Below, piece by piece: positions 1 to 7,599 of a DNA stretch of 42,900 nucleotides. The translations under genes and the position numbers were made by a program. Positions within the stretch are counted from its first letter, which is position 1; every line of letters begins with the position of its first letter. Source of the stretch: an uncultured Pelagibacteraceae bacterium (GTDB taxonomy: Bacteria > Pseudomonadota > Alphaproteobacteria > Pelagibacterales > Pelagibacteraceae); NCBI GenBank assembly GCA_902532565.1, contig CACAIR010000006.1, positions 1 through 42,900 on the forward strand. The letters run 5' to 3'. The notes below the pieces were generated by a model, which was not told where the DNA came from, made no database searches, and was given only the letters and a program-made list of their open reading frames with translations.

Positions 1-651
1 GGCCTCGATAAGAAAAAAAATCAAATAAAACATAAAAATTTTTATTTTTTTAAAGAAGATGTTTCAAATTCAAAAAAAGTCGAAGAAATTTTAAGATTTG
101 TCATTAAAAAATTTAAAAAAATTGATGTAATAATTAACAATGCGGGAATTTCATATTTTACAAAGTTTGAAGACAGAACTAATTATGAATTAAATTCTAC
201 ATTAAATACTAATCTTGTCGGTACAATTAACGTTTGCAGAAATTACTTAAAACTTCATAAGGCTCATAAACTCAAGAAATGTAAAATTATTAACATAGGA
301 TCAATTTATGGAATATTAAGTCCAGATTTTAATATTTATGATAAAGGTGATAATATAAATTCAGAAATATATGGCGCCTCAAAAGCAGCGATTATTCAAT
401 TTACGAAGTACCTCTCAGTATATGGAGCTAAATATAATATAAATGTAAATTGTTTATCTCCTGGAGGAATTCTTAATCATAAAAACAAGCAAAAGAAAAA
501 ATTTATAAACAAATATTCAAATAGAGTTCCATTAAAGAGAATGGCAGACACAAGTGATTTTTTTACATGTATACTTTTTTTGGCATCTGATAAATCTTCT
601 TATGTTACTGGCCAGAATATAGTTGTAGATGGTGGGTTATCATCGTGGTAA
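1..651 (+). CDS. SDR-family oxidoreductase, 5' end cut by the window
   Basis: The frame is open from base 1 to a TAA at 649-651, giving 216 visible residues; the N-terminal part with the TGxxxGIG nucleotide-binding loop lies outside the window. Visible short-chain dehydrogenase marks are the NNAG motif, a serine in the IGSIYG strand, the catalytic YGASK (YxxxK), a PGG turn and a C-terminal VDGG. The family uses NAD(P)H to reduce or oxidise sugars, acyl chains and other small molecules; the substrate cannot be read here. The stop overlaps the GTG start of the NeuB-like gene, so the two are probably cotranscribed, and a role in making a nonulosonic or related surface sugar is a reasonable inference. 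Family assignment is firm, substrate unknown. Confidence 0.85.
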   Translation, partial: GLDKKKNQIKHKNFYFFKEDVSNSKKVEEILRFVIKKFKKIDVIINNAGISYFTKFEDRTNYELNSTLNTNLVGTINVCRNYLKLHKAHKLKKCKIINIGSIYGILSPDFNIYDKGDNINSEIYGASKAAIIQFTKYLSVYGAKYNINVNCLSPGGILNHKNKQKKKFINKYSNRVPLKRMADTSDFFTCILFLASDKSSYVTGQNIVVDGGLSSW

Positions 652-1454
652 ATAAACATTTTCTTATTGCTGAAGCAGGCATAAATCATAATGGGAATTT
701 AAAAACTGCCTTAAAACTCATAGATGTAGCAAAAAAGTCAGGGGCAGATGCAATTAAATTCCAAACGTATATTACAGAGAAGAGAGTTCCAAAAAAATAC
801 AAAAAAATTTTTAATATTTTAAAAAGATGTGAACTTAATTATAAAGAATTTGAAATATTAAAAAACTATTCTGATAAAAAAAAAATAACTTTTTTTTCAA
901 CACCTTTTGATTTAGAAGCAGTAGAATTTTTAGCTGAAATGAAAGTAAAATTATTTAAAGTTGCATCTTTTGATATTGCAAATAAACCTTTGATAAATGG
1001 TATTTTAAAAAAGAACATTAGAACTATTATTTCTACTGGGATGGCAAATCTTAAAGAAATAAGTTTTGTGTATAAAAAATTTAAGACAAACAAAATTCCT
1101 TTAGTATTGTTGCATTGTATATCCTCTTATCCTAATAAAATTGAAAGTTCGTATCTTTCAAACATAAATTATTTAAAAGAAAGATATAAGTGTGAAATTG
1201 GTCTATCGGATCATACTAATGATATTCAAGTACCATTGTATTCAAGTTTATTAGGTGTAAAAGTAATTGAAAAACATCTTAAAATTGATGAAAATCATAA
1301 ATGTGTTGATGCAAAAGTATCAATCACTGGAAAACAATTTTTAGAATTGAAAAAAAATTTGGAAATTATTGATAAAATGGTTGGAAAACCCAAATTTGGT
1401 GTAAGATTTGAGGAAAAAAACACCAAAATTTTTAAAAGAAAAAAATTTTATTAA
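645..1454 (+). CDS. NeuB-like sialic/nonulosonic acid synthase, barrel domain only
   Basis: The 269-residue product resembles the TIM-barrel domain of N-acetylneuraminate synthase and its legionaminate/pseudaminate relatives, which condense phosphoenolpyruvate with an N-acetylated hexose. Visible motifs are AEAGINHNG (E10), AIKFQT (K38), FSTPFD, STGM, HCISSYP, GLSDHT (H190) and EKH (H211); H190 and H211 match the metal ligands of NeuB. The usual PDH near residue 222 reads VDA, so that histidine is missing. Family members are about 340-350 residues and end in a SAF (antifreeze-like) domain that covers the active site of the partner subunit. This protein stops just where that domain would begin, after EEKNTKIFKRKKFY. 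The GTG start overlaps the end of the SDR gene. It may be a specialised SAF-less branch or a decayed gene; the barrel looks intact. Confidence 0.75.
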   Translation: MVNKHFLIAEAGINHNGNLKTALKLIDVAKKSGADAIKFQTYITEKRVPKKYKKIFNILKRCELNYKEFEILKNYSDKKKITFFSTPFDLEAVEFLAEMKVKLFKVASFDIANKPLINGILKKNIRTIISTGMANLKEISFVYKKFKTNKIPLVLLHCISSYPNKIESSYLSNINYLKERYKCEIGLSDHTNDIQVPLYSSLLGVKVIEKHLKIDENHKCVDAKVSITGKQFLELKKNLEIIDKMVGKPKFGVRFEEKNTKIFKRKKFY

Positions 1455-1786
1455 TCTAATTTACCCAAATAGTTGACCATTATTACTCCTATGATTATTA
1501 AAATTATTCCAATTAATCCGTAAACGTTTGGAACTTGGTTATATTTCAAAAGAGCAAATAAAACGACTCCTGTTACTGTGAGCCCACTATATGTTGCATA
1601 GGCAAATCCAACAGGTAAAGAATGCATTGCTTTTGCAATACAAAACATTGTTATAAACATTAATAATATGCATAAAAAAGAAGGAGTTAATTTTGAAAAA
1701 CCCTCAGATAATTTAGCAAAGCTATTTGCGGCTATACCACAAGATATACCAAGAGCCAGAAACAGATATCCAAATAGAGGTTTCAT
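1451..1786 (-). CDS. SMR-family (EmrE-like) small membrane protein lacking the key Glu
   Basis: An in-frame TTG lies upstream at 1831, but the ATG at 1786 gives 111 residues, matching the usual length of about 110 for small multidrug resistance proteins, and removes a tail without homology. Four hydrophobic helices are present, and the segments AKLSEGF, LPVGFAYATYSGL and GIILIIIGVIMVNYL align with EmrE. The membrane glutamate needed for proton-coupled drug transport (EmrE E14) aligns with G17, and the WSG tryptophan is YSG. SMR relatives without this glutamate include ArnE/ArnF, proposed flippases of lipid-linked aminoarabinose. Next to a NeuB-like gene, a role in moving a glycolipid or sugar is possible, but this is inference. 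The gene converges on neuB with a 4-nt overlap. Confidence 0.75.
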   Translation of the reverse strand: MKPLFGYLFLALGISCGIAANSFAKLSEGFSKLTPSFLCILLMFITMFCIAKAMHSLPVGFAYATYSGLTVTGVVLFALLKYNQVPNVYGLIGIILIIIGVIMVNYLGKLD

Positions 1787-1845
1787 TAATTGTTGATTTA
1801 AAATATTAAAATTAATTATTAAGTTTATCAAATTAGTTTATAATT

Positions 1846-1878
1846 ACTATTTTATTATTTAATCTTTAATAAAATAGT
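1846..1878. repeat. Perfect 12-bp-arm inverted repeat before cmk
   Basis: ACTATTTTATTA at 1846-1857 is followed, after a 9-nt loop, by its exact complement TAATAAAATAGT at 1867-1878. It lies between the divergent SMR gene (start 1786) and cmk (start 1891), so it could be an operator or an RNA hairpin in the cmk leader. It contains no GC-rich stem, so it is a poor classical terminator. Function is not known. Confidence 0.6.
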
Positions 1879-1890
1879 CTATTAAATCTT

Positions 1891-2526
1891 ATGGTTAAAT
1901 TAAAAAAATTAATTATTGCTTGTGATGGCGAGTCTGCTAGCGGAAAGAGCACAGCAGCAAGGTTAGTTTCTAAAAAGTACAAACTTCTATTAATTAATTC
2001 TGGTCTTATTTACCGATATTGTAGTAAATTGATTATTAAAGAGAAACCAAAAAATTTAATAAAATTTTTGAAAAAGAAATTCCAAACAATTACTTACAAA
2101 AAAATTTCAAAACAAAAATTGCACTCAGAACAAATTTCCAATCATGTAGCAGCTTTAGCAAAAAAAAAAAATGTTAGACAAATTGTAAATAAATTTCAGC
2201 TTAAAATTATAAAAAAGAATAATAGAATTTGCGTTGAGGGTCGAGATATTGCTAGTAAGATTTTAGCTAAAGATCCAAAATATGATTTAGCTTTCTATTT
2301 TAAATGCAGGCTGGATGTTGCCTCTTATAGACGTTGGTTAGATATTAAAAAATCAGTTCCTTTAAAAGAAGTTAAAAAATCACTTCAAATGAGAACTTCT
2401 TTTGACAAAAAAAGAAAAAATAGCCCTTTAATCAAAGTAAAAGATGCTATTTTGATTAAAAGTGACAAGCTTAATAAAAAAGAAGTTTTAACTAAAATGT
2501 CCAGAGAAATTAATAAAATTCTGTAA
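1891..2526 (+). CDS. cmk: Cytidylate kinase
   Basis: This 211-residue protein phosphorylates CMP and dCMP with ATP, supplying CDP for nucleic acids and CDP-lipids in the cytoplasm. The P-loop GESASGKST starts near residue 14. INSGLIYR corresponds to the usual LDTGALYR substrate loop, EGRDIASKI to the GRDI motif, and RTSFDKKRKNSPLIKVKDA to the lid and C-terminal RxxxDxxRxxSP region. Length fits the family (about 210-230). The sequence is rather divergent: IAS replaces the common IGT, and the RD of the RDxxD motif is RT. It is not followed by rpsA, a common partner elsewhere; it ends two bases before the convergent MFS gene. Confidence 0.85.
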   Translation: MVKLKKLIIACDGESASGKSTAARLVSKKYKLLLINSGLIYRYCSKLIIKEKPKNLIKFLKKKFQTITYKKISKQKLHSEQISNHVAALAKKKNVRQIVNKFQLKIIKKNNRICVEGRDIASKILAKDPKYDLAFYFKCRLDVASYRRWLDIKKSVPLKEVKKSLQMRTSFDKKRKNSPLIKVKDAILIKSDKLNKKEVLTKMSREINKIL

Positions 2527-2528
2527 AA

Positions 2529-3896
2529 TTATTTTTCATCTTTAATTGAATCTCCACTAATATAATCATCATTTTCATTTGAACTAATAGTTTGAGCAAT
2601 ATTTAAATCCTGATCTGTTTCTATTACAGGATTTGGATCTTGTATTGGTTCTGTTTGAGGGTTTAATTCAATTCCTGCTGGGGTGATTGTTTGAGGCATG
2701 GCAACAAACTGAGAGTCTGGATTATCAACTGTTTTTCTTACTTTCATTCTATAAATTCCAAAAACTCCAATTACTGCATGAAAGATGAATAGAAATACAA
2801 AAAATCCATTAGGACCAATTACATCCATAAATATTGAGCATAAAAAAGGTCCACTAATTGCACCTAAACCAAAAGCAAATTGCAGTCCTGCACCAGCTGC
2901 AACAAATTTATCTTTCGATATGTAATCATTTGTATGAGCTAAAATTAATGAAAACATTGGCAAACTACAAAAAGAAAAGAGAATAAAAAATATATAAAAC
3001 CACGTTTTGCTTGTAGCAAGACCAGCTGGCAAATACATTTGTCTAGATACCAATATAGCTATAATTGCAAATATTGCAGCACCAAATGTAGAATAAACAA
3101 TTACTTTTCTTCTATCGTAAATATCTGAAATTTTTCCAATAGGAAATTGTGCTACTGAACCTGAAATTGCTAGAAGAAAAGTTACAATCGATATTTCTAA
3201 AATTGTAAAATTCATTGAAGTTGAATAAACAGCTAATAGTGTAAATAAAGCTGATTGAATTGTTCCATAAAATAATGAGCTTACCATTCCAAATGGAGAT
3301 GCATCATACAAATCTCGTAAATTCATTGCTTTAATCTTTTTGAATGTAGGTGGTTTTTTTTTAGTTAACAATATTGGTATTAAGGCTGCTGAAGTAATGA
3401 CAGAAACTAAAATAAAAGGTTGAAAATTCTGTGGACTACTAAAATTAAGTAAGAACATACCTATTCCCATTGAACCATAAAGTATGACCATGTAGATAGA
3501 TAATACACTTCCTCTATTTTTATTACTTGATCTGTCATTAAGCCAACTTTCTGCAACAGTATAAATACAAACCATGCTAATTCCTGTTAAAACTCTCAAT
3601 AAAAACCAAATTAATGGATTAATTAAAATGGAGTGAACTAGAATGACCAAAGATGCCAATGAAGCAAAAGCAGCAAATACTCTAATATGACCAACCCTTG
3701 AAATAACATTTGGAATTGTAGCTGCACCTATAAAATATCCTACAAAATAACCAGACATCATAAAGCCAGTAGAGGTTAGACTAAAATCTTCTTGTACAGC
3801 TCTCACTCCAAGTAATGAACCTTGGAAACCATATGCCATCATTAAAAATCCCATACCTAAGAAAAGAGCCCAGGAATTTTTTAATACTTTATTCAT
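2529..3896 (-). CDS. Major facilitator superfamily permease, YcaD-like
   Basis: The 455-residue product has about 12 hydrophobic helices in two halves. A loop motif GKISDIYDRRKV near residue 254 matches the MFS motif A pattern (GxxxDRxxRR). The N-terminal half (FQGSLLGVRAVQEDF, then AESWLNDRSSNKNRG) resembles the YcaD/UMF group of MFS proteins, whose substrates are mostly unknown. After the last helix a soluble tail of about 65 residues, rich in Pro, Asn, Gln and acidic residues, extends to the end; its role is unknown. It is the last gene of the long minus-strand run, 57 nt after the EamA gene, so a separate promoter is possible. Transport direction and substrate cannot be inferred. Confidence 0.8.
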   Translation of the reverse strand: MNKVLKNSWALFLGMGFLMMAYGFQGSLLGVRAVQEDFSLTSTGFMMSGYFVGYFIGAATIPNVISRVGHIRVFAAFASLASLVILVHSILINPLIWFLLRVLTGISMVCIYTVAESWLNDRSSNKNRGSVLSIYMVILYGSMGIGMFLLNFSSPQNFQPFILVSVITSAALIPILLTKKKPPTFKKIKAMNLRDLYDASPFGMVSSLFYGTIQSALFTLLAVYSTSMNFTILEISIVTFLLAISGSVAQFPIGKISDIYDRRKVIVYSTFGAAIFAIIAILVSRQMYLPAGLATSKTWFYIFFILFSFCSLPMFSLILAHTNDYISKDKFVAAGAGLQFAFGLGAISGPFLCSIFMDVIGPNGFFVFLFIFHAVIGVFGIYRMKVRKTVDNPDSQFVAMPQTITPAGIELNPQTEPIQDPNPVIETDQDLNIAQTISSNENDDYISGDSIKDEK

Positions 3897-3953
3897 ATGG
3901 CTTGACGTCTATTTCTGATTTGTGGCTAAATCAAGTTAATTGTAATTTTTAAT

Positions 3954-4814
3954 TCAAGATTTTTTTAGCTTTAAGTATGAATGAATTGCTATAGTAAAGA
4001 TGATAACCAATCCTCCTTGAATTGTTTCAATAGAGGGTTGTTCTTTAATAACCATCCAAACCCAAAAAGGCCCAATAATGGTCTCTAGTAAAAAGAATAA
4101 ATTAACCTCTTCTGCTGGAATAAATCTTGGAGCAATTGTCACCATTACAAAAGGAATTGCTACACACATCACACACATTAAGGGTACAATAAATAAGTTA
4201 TGATCTACTAAAACATAAGATTCAATAAAAAAAATTGCAAATATAGCCACAAATAACTTTCCAATAACTGCTGCAGGTACTAAATTCTTTTTTTTTGCCG
4301 ATCTAATGGTCACGGCACCTACGGCAAGGCCAATTGCTGTGATGAGGCCTAAAATATCTCCATAGAAATTACCTAAATTCAGAGAGTCATAAAATATATA
4401 TACGGCAGCCACGAATGTGATAGCAATAGCAACCCATGTTTTTCTATCAGGAATTTCTTTTAAGAAAATTGCTCCAAGTATTGCAGATATCATTGGAGCC
4501 ATAGCTATCATAACTAATGTATTGGCTACATTAGTATTTTGAATAGAAACTACAAAAGTTATATTAGTGATTGAAAAGGTAATTATGTAGATTAATCCGT
4601 GATGACCACTGGTTATAAGCATCTTAAAAAAATTTAATCTATATATAACAAGCATACCAATTAAGACTGTAAAAAATGGAATAATTCCTCGGTAAAAAAC
4701 TAAACTCCAAGTATCAATATCAGATAATCTAATAAATAAACTATCTGGTGTGATAAGTATTACAGCAACAAATGCTAATAATGACCCTTTTTGTTGGTCT
4801 GATAAATTATTCAT
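3954..4814 (-). CDS. EamA/DMT-superfamily permease
   Basis: At 286 residues with about ten hydrophobic helices in two repeated halves, this matches the drug/metabolite transporter (EamA) architecture. Features include the first-helix region ITPDSLFIRLSD, the NTNVANTLVMIAMAPMISAILGAIFLKE segment ending repeat one, and PAEEVNLFFLLETIIGPFWVWMVIKEQPS ending repeat two. Such permeases export or import amino acids, nucleosides or other metabolites. The start codon overlaps the gshB stop by 4 nt, so it is translationally linked to glutathione synthesis. A thiol or amino-acid substrate is possible but only inferred from context. Confidence 0.82.
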   Translation of the reverse strand: MNNLSDQQKGSLLAFVAVILITPDSLFIRLSDIDTWSLVFYRGIIPFFTVLIGMLVIYRLNFFKMLITSGHHGLIYIITFSITNITFVVSIQNTNVANTLVMIAMAPMISAILGAIFLKEIPDRKTWVAIAITFVAAVYIFYDSLNLGNFYGDILGLITAIGLAVGAVTIRSAKKKNLVPAAVIGKLFVAIFAIFFIESYVLVDHNLFIVPLMCVMCVAIPFVMVTIAPRFIPAEEVNLFFLLETIIGPFWVWMVIKEQPSIETIQGGLVIIFTIAIHSYLKLKKS

Positions 4815-5734
4815 GCTTTAAGATTTTTCCAAAAAGTCTTTGCTAAATTTATTTCAGTTAAGTCATAAAGTGTTTTCAATCCTGTTGGCGAGGTTACATT
4901 TATATCTCCATTTAATTTTTGATTTATAAAATCTATTCCAGCAAAGTAGATATTCTTTTGTTTCAAATCTTTTGCAATAATTTTAGAAATTTTTAATTCT
5001 TTGTCAGTTAAATTAGCTAAAATTGGAATAGCACCTTTACTCATGTTACTTAAAAAAGAACCAATTTTTGGAATTCTTGATATTGCGCCATGTACTTTAC
5101 CATTAATTATAAACACTCTTTTATCTCCTTTGCTAATTTCAGGTAAAAATTTTTGACACATAATATATCCGTGTTTTTTGATATATTTTTGAATAAGTTT
5201 AAGATCAAAATTTTCTATCAATAATATGTCATTACCACCAAAACCATAAATAGGTTTTAGAATTATTTTTTTATTTTTTTTGAAAAAAAATTTTATTTCT
5301 TCTAAGCATTGAGAAAAAATTGTTGGAGGCATATATTTTTGATATTTAATAGAATAAACCTTTTCAGATATATTTCTGATTGCTGATGGACTATTGATTA
5401 TCTTTACTTTATTTTTAATTGTATCTAAAATGTAAGTAGTTGAAATATATTCACGATTAAATGGTGGATCTTGTCTGATAAGAATAAATTTACATTGTAT
5501 CAAATTTAAACTTTGTTTTTTTGTTATTTTGTAGAATTTTTTACTTTTATAATTAAATTTTATAAAAAAACCTTTAGCTACAACATTTGAATTAACAATA
5601 GATAAATTCTTTGGATCATAATAAAATATTTTATACCTTGATTGAATTTCATTCGCCAAAAAAATACTAGTATCAGTTTTTGGATTTAAAGTTGAAGGAT
5701 GATTTCCTTGTATAGCAACAATTTTATTTGTCAT
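4811..5734 (-). CDS. gshB: Glutathione synthetase
   Basis: This 307-residue ATP-grasp enzyme joins glycine to gamma-glutamylcysteine, the second step of glutathione synthesis. Family marks are the N-terminal IFLANEIQSR region, LIRQDPPFNREYISTTYILD, the ATP-binding loop KPIYGFGGNDIL, the RVFIINGKVHGAISRIP segment and the C-terminal INVTSPTGL. Length is close to the usual 310-320. It overlaps gshA upstream by 11 nt and the EamA permease downstream by 4 nt, so the three are very probably cotranslated. No missing catalytic motif was noticed. Confidence 0.92.
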   Translation of the reverse strand: MTNKIVAIQGNHPSTLNPKTDTSIFLANEIQSRYKIFYYDPKNLSIVNSNVVAKGFFIKFNYKSKKFYKITKKQSLNLIQCKFILIRQDPPFNREYISTTYILDTIKNKVKIINSPSAIRNISEKVYSIKYQKYMPPTIFSQCLEEIKFFFKKNKKIILKPIYGFGGNDILLIENFDLKLIQKYIKKHGYIMCQKFLPEISKGDKRVFIINGKVHGAISRIPKIGSFLSNMSKGAIPILANLTDKELKISKIIAKDLKQKNIYFAGIDFINQKLNGDINVTSPTGLKTLYDLTEINLAKTFWKNLKA

Positions 5735-7022
5735 ATAAGGTTTCTAAATTATAATTTTCAGAAAACTTATTTATCATATGATTTGCATTCGTCATTTTAT
5801 TTTCAACTAAATTATTTATATGTCTTAAAAATAAAGTTTCATTCTTACCATTTTTATTGATGATGTCTCTATTTTCCAGCCCAGCTTTAGATAATCTTAA
5901 TAATTCTTTAGTCCAATAATGCAAATCTTTACCCATCAATTGAGTGTTAAAGCCTTTTTTTGGAGCATCTAAATAAGCATTAACAATTTTATCTTTTTCC
6001 CAGCTTTCAACCATACCATAAGTTTCCTCTAAGTTTCCGTAAATCAAACCGATAAAAAAAGCTGGTCCAGAGCACAAACAATCCCAACCACAAGCATCCA
6101 TAGAACGTAATTCGATATATTTTTTTAATCTATTTTCGGTAAAAATAGTAGAAAGGTGAGTAGTTAGATCTTTTTCAGTTGGAAGTCTATTTTTAATTTC
6201 GTTAATTTTACCTTCCATAAAATCTTTAAAAGTATATTTTTTTCCCGAAATATATTTTCCTTCATGTTCAATAAATAAAATTTTAAAATTCATCACAAAA
6301 TCAGCATATTTTTCAAAATTTAAATCTTCTAAAAAAATTGGGGGCAAACCACCCCTAGAAGTATTTTGCCAAACTTTAGAGCGATAAGAAAGATAACCAC
6401 TATCTTTTTTTTCAATAATAGATGAATTAGCAAATAATGCTATAGAAATTGGTATAATTGAATTAACTAATTTAAATTTTTTTATAAAATCTTTTTCAGA
6501 ATTAAAATCTACATTTAATTGTGTCCCACAAGTTCGATACATCATATCTATACTATGCTCGCCACCCTCTAAAGGCATATCCTTAGTCATTATTTTATAT
6601 CGTTGTTTAGGATTATTTGGAACGTCCTCTATTTTTGAAATTGGATCAAATCCAGCACTTACAATTTGTATTCCTAATTTTTTTGTAACTTGTTTTAATT
6701 CAAATAGATAATCTTGAGACTCGGCACAAGCTTCATGGATATGGTTTAATTTATCTCCTGATAATTCAATTTGGTTTCCAGGCTCAAGGGTTATATTTTT
6801 ACCGTCTTTACTCAAGGCAATTATATTATCTTTTTCATAAATAGGTTTCCATCCAAATTCATTAAGAGCAGCAAACATTTCCTTAATTTTTGAATAATTG
6901 ATTCGGGTATTATCTTTTACATTAAATAAAAATTTTTCATGTTCGATTCCAATTTTAAAATCTTTGTTATTTTTAAACCCAGATTTAAAATGATTTATGA
7001 TTTGTTCTTTTGAATTAATCAT
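5724..7022 (-). CDS. gshA: Glutamate-cysteine ligase, plant/alphaproteobacterial type
   Basis: The open frame extends upstream to 7094, but that would run into the HD gene and add 24 residues without homology. The ATG at 7022 gives 432 residues beginning MINSKEQI, 19 nt after the HD gene stop. The protein carries GIEHEKFLF near the N-terminus (acidic metal/ATP site), LEPGNQIELSG, a central CGTQLNVDF segment and RSMDACGWDCLCSGPAFFIGLIYG. These are typical of the GCS2-like glutamate-cysteine ligases shared by plants and alphaproteobacteria. It makes gamma-glutamylcysteine from glutamate, cysteine and ATP, the committed step of glutathione synthesis. It is followed directly by gshB (11-nt overlap). 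Confidence 0.9.
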   Translation of the reverse strand: MINSKEQIINHFKSGFKNNKDFKIGIEHEKFLFNVKDNTRINYSKIKEMFAALNEFGWKPIYEKDNIIALSKDGKNITLEPGNQIELSGDKLNHIHEACAESQDYLFELKQVTKKLGIQIVSAGFDPISKIEDVPNNPKQRYKIMTKDMPLEGGEHSIDMMYRTCGTQLNVDFNSEKDFIKKFKLVNSIIPISIALFANSSIIEKKDSGYLSYRSKVWQNTSRGGLPPIFLEDLNFEKYADFVMNFKILFIEHEGKYISGKKYTFKDFMEGKINEIKNRLPTEKDLTTHLSTIFTENRLKKYIELRSMDACGWDCLCSGPAFFIGLIYGNLEETYGMVESWEKDKIVNAYLDAPKKGFNTQLMGKDLHYWTKELLRLSKAGLENRDIINKNGKNETLFLRHINNLVENKMTNANHMINKFSENYNLETLYDK

Positions 7023-7041
7023 CTTAATAATAATAGTTTTT

Positions 7042-7599
7042 TTATTTAAAAGAATAAGGTTTTCTTGAAAAAATTTTTTTAACCATTGGTGCAAAATATT
7101 CTAAAGGTTTACTTTTGTAATTAGGGTCAAAAGAAGCTTGATCCCATTTTTCACAAAAATCTACAGCATCTTGATAATATTTGTGGCCTTTATATTTGTC
7201 TCTTTGATTTTGATTTTTTCCTAAGTGATGAGCATAGTAATACATCTGAAATTCGCCATGTTTTTTAATTATCCAATGTGTTTTTTCACTCACGTAAGGC
7301 TTTAAAACTGCCGCTGCATATTCTGAATGATTTAATGGAGCTAATTCATCTCCAATATCATGTAACAAAGTTGCAACTACCATTTCTTCATCAGCATTAT
7401 CATTTAAAGCTCTCGTTGCAGCTTGAAGAGAATGCTCAAGTCTCGTAATTTTATAACCTTCCAAGGTTGAAGTTAAACCTTGCATAAATTTCAAAATTCT
7501 ATCTGCGGTAAAATTAATATAATTTTTCTCGTGCTTATCTAAAAAAAGATATTCTTCCTTAGAACCATCTTTCATTTGAGTAAATTTAACAGTTTTCAT
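7042..7599 (-). CDS. HD-domain protein with full di-metal ligand set, PhnZ-like
   Basis: The 185-residue protein is an HD-fold metalloprotein. Candidate ligands, by alignment in mind to PhnZ/TmpB-type mixed-valent diiron oxygenases, are H56 (in RLEHSLQ), H80-D81 (LLHDIGD), H91 (NHSEYAA), H114 (IIKKHGE) and D153 (KWDQASFD). All six are present with spacing close to PhnZ. The LEHxLQ helix and WDxA turn also fit that group better than nucleotide phosphohydrolases. The tyrosine-glutamate lid of PhnZ is not clearly conserved (Y49 sits a few residues from the expected place). No phosphonate gene lies nearby; it sits between purF (TAATG, 1-nt overlap) and gshA. The substrate is unknown: oxygenase or phosphohydrolase are both possible. 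Confidence 0.7.
   Translation of the reverse strand: MKTVKFTQMKDGSKEEYLFLDKHEKNYINFTADRILKFMQGLTSTLEGYKITRLEHSLQAATRALNDNADEEMVVATLLHDIGDELAPLNHSEYAAAVLKPYVSEKTHWIIKKHGEFQMYYYAHHLGKNQNQRDKYKGHKYYQDAVDFCEKWDQASFDPNYKSKPLEYFAPMVKKIFSRKPYSFK

Noticed and set aside
1..2000. Possible mobile or phage-type island at the left edge
   Set aside because: The glycan genes could be part of a variable region, but no integrase, repeat, tRNA or insertion sequence is visible, so no transfer claim is made.
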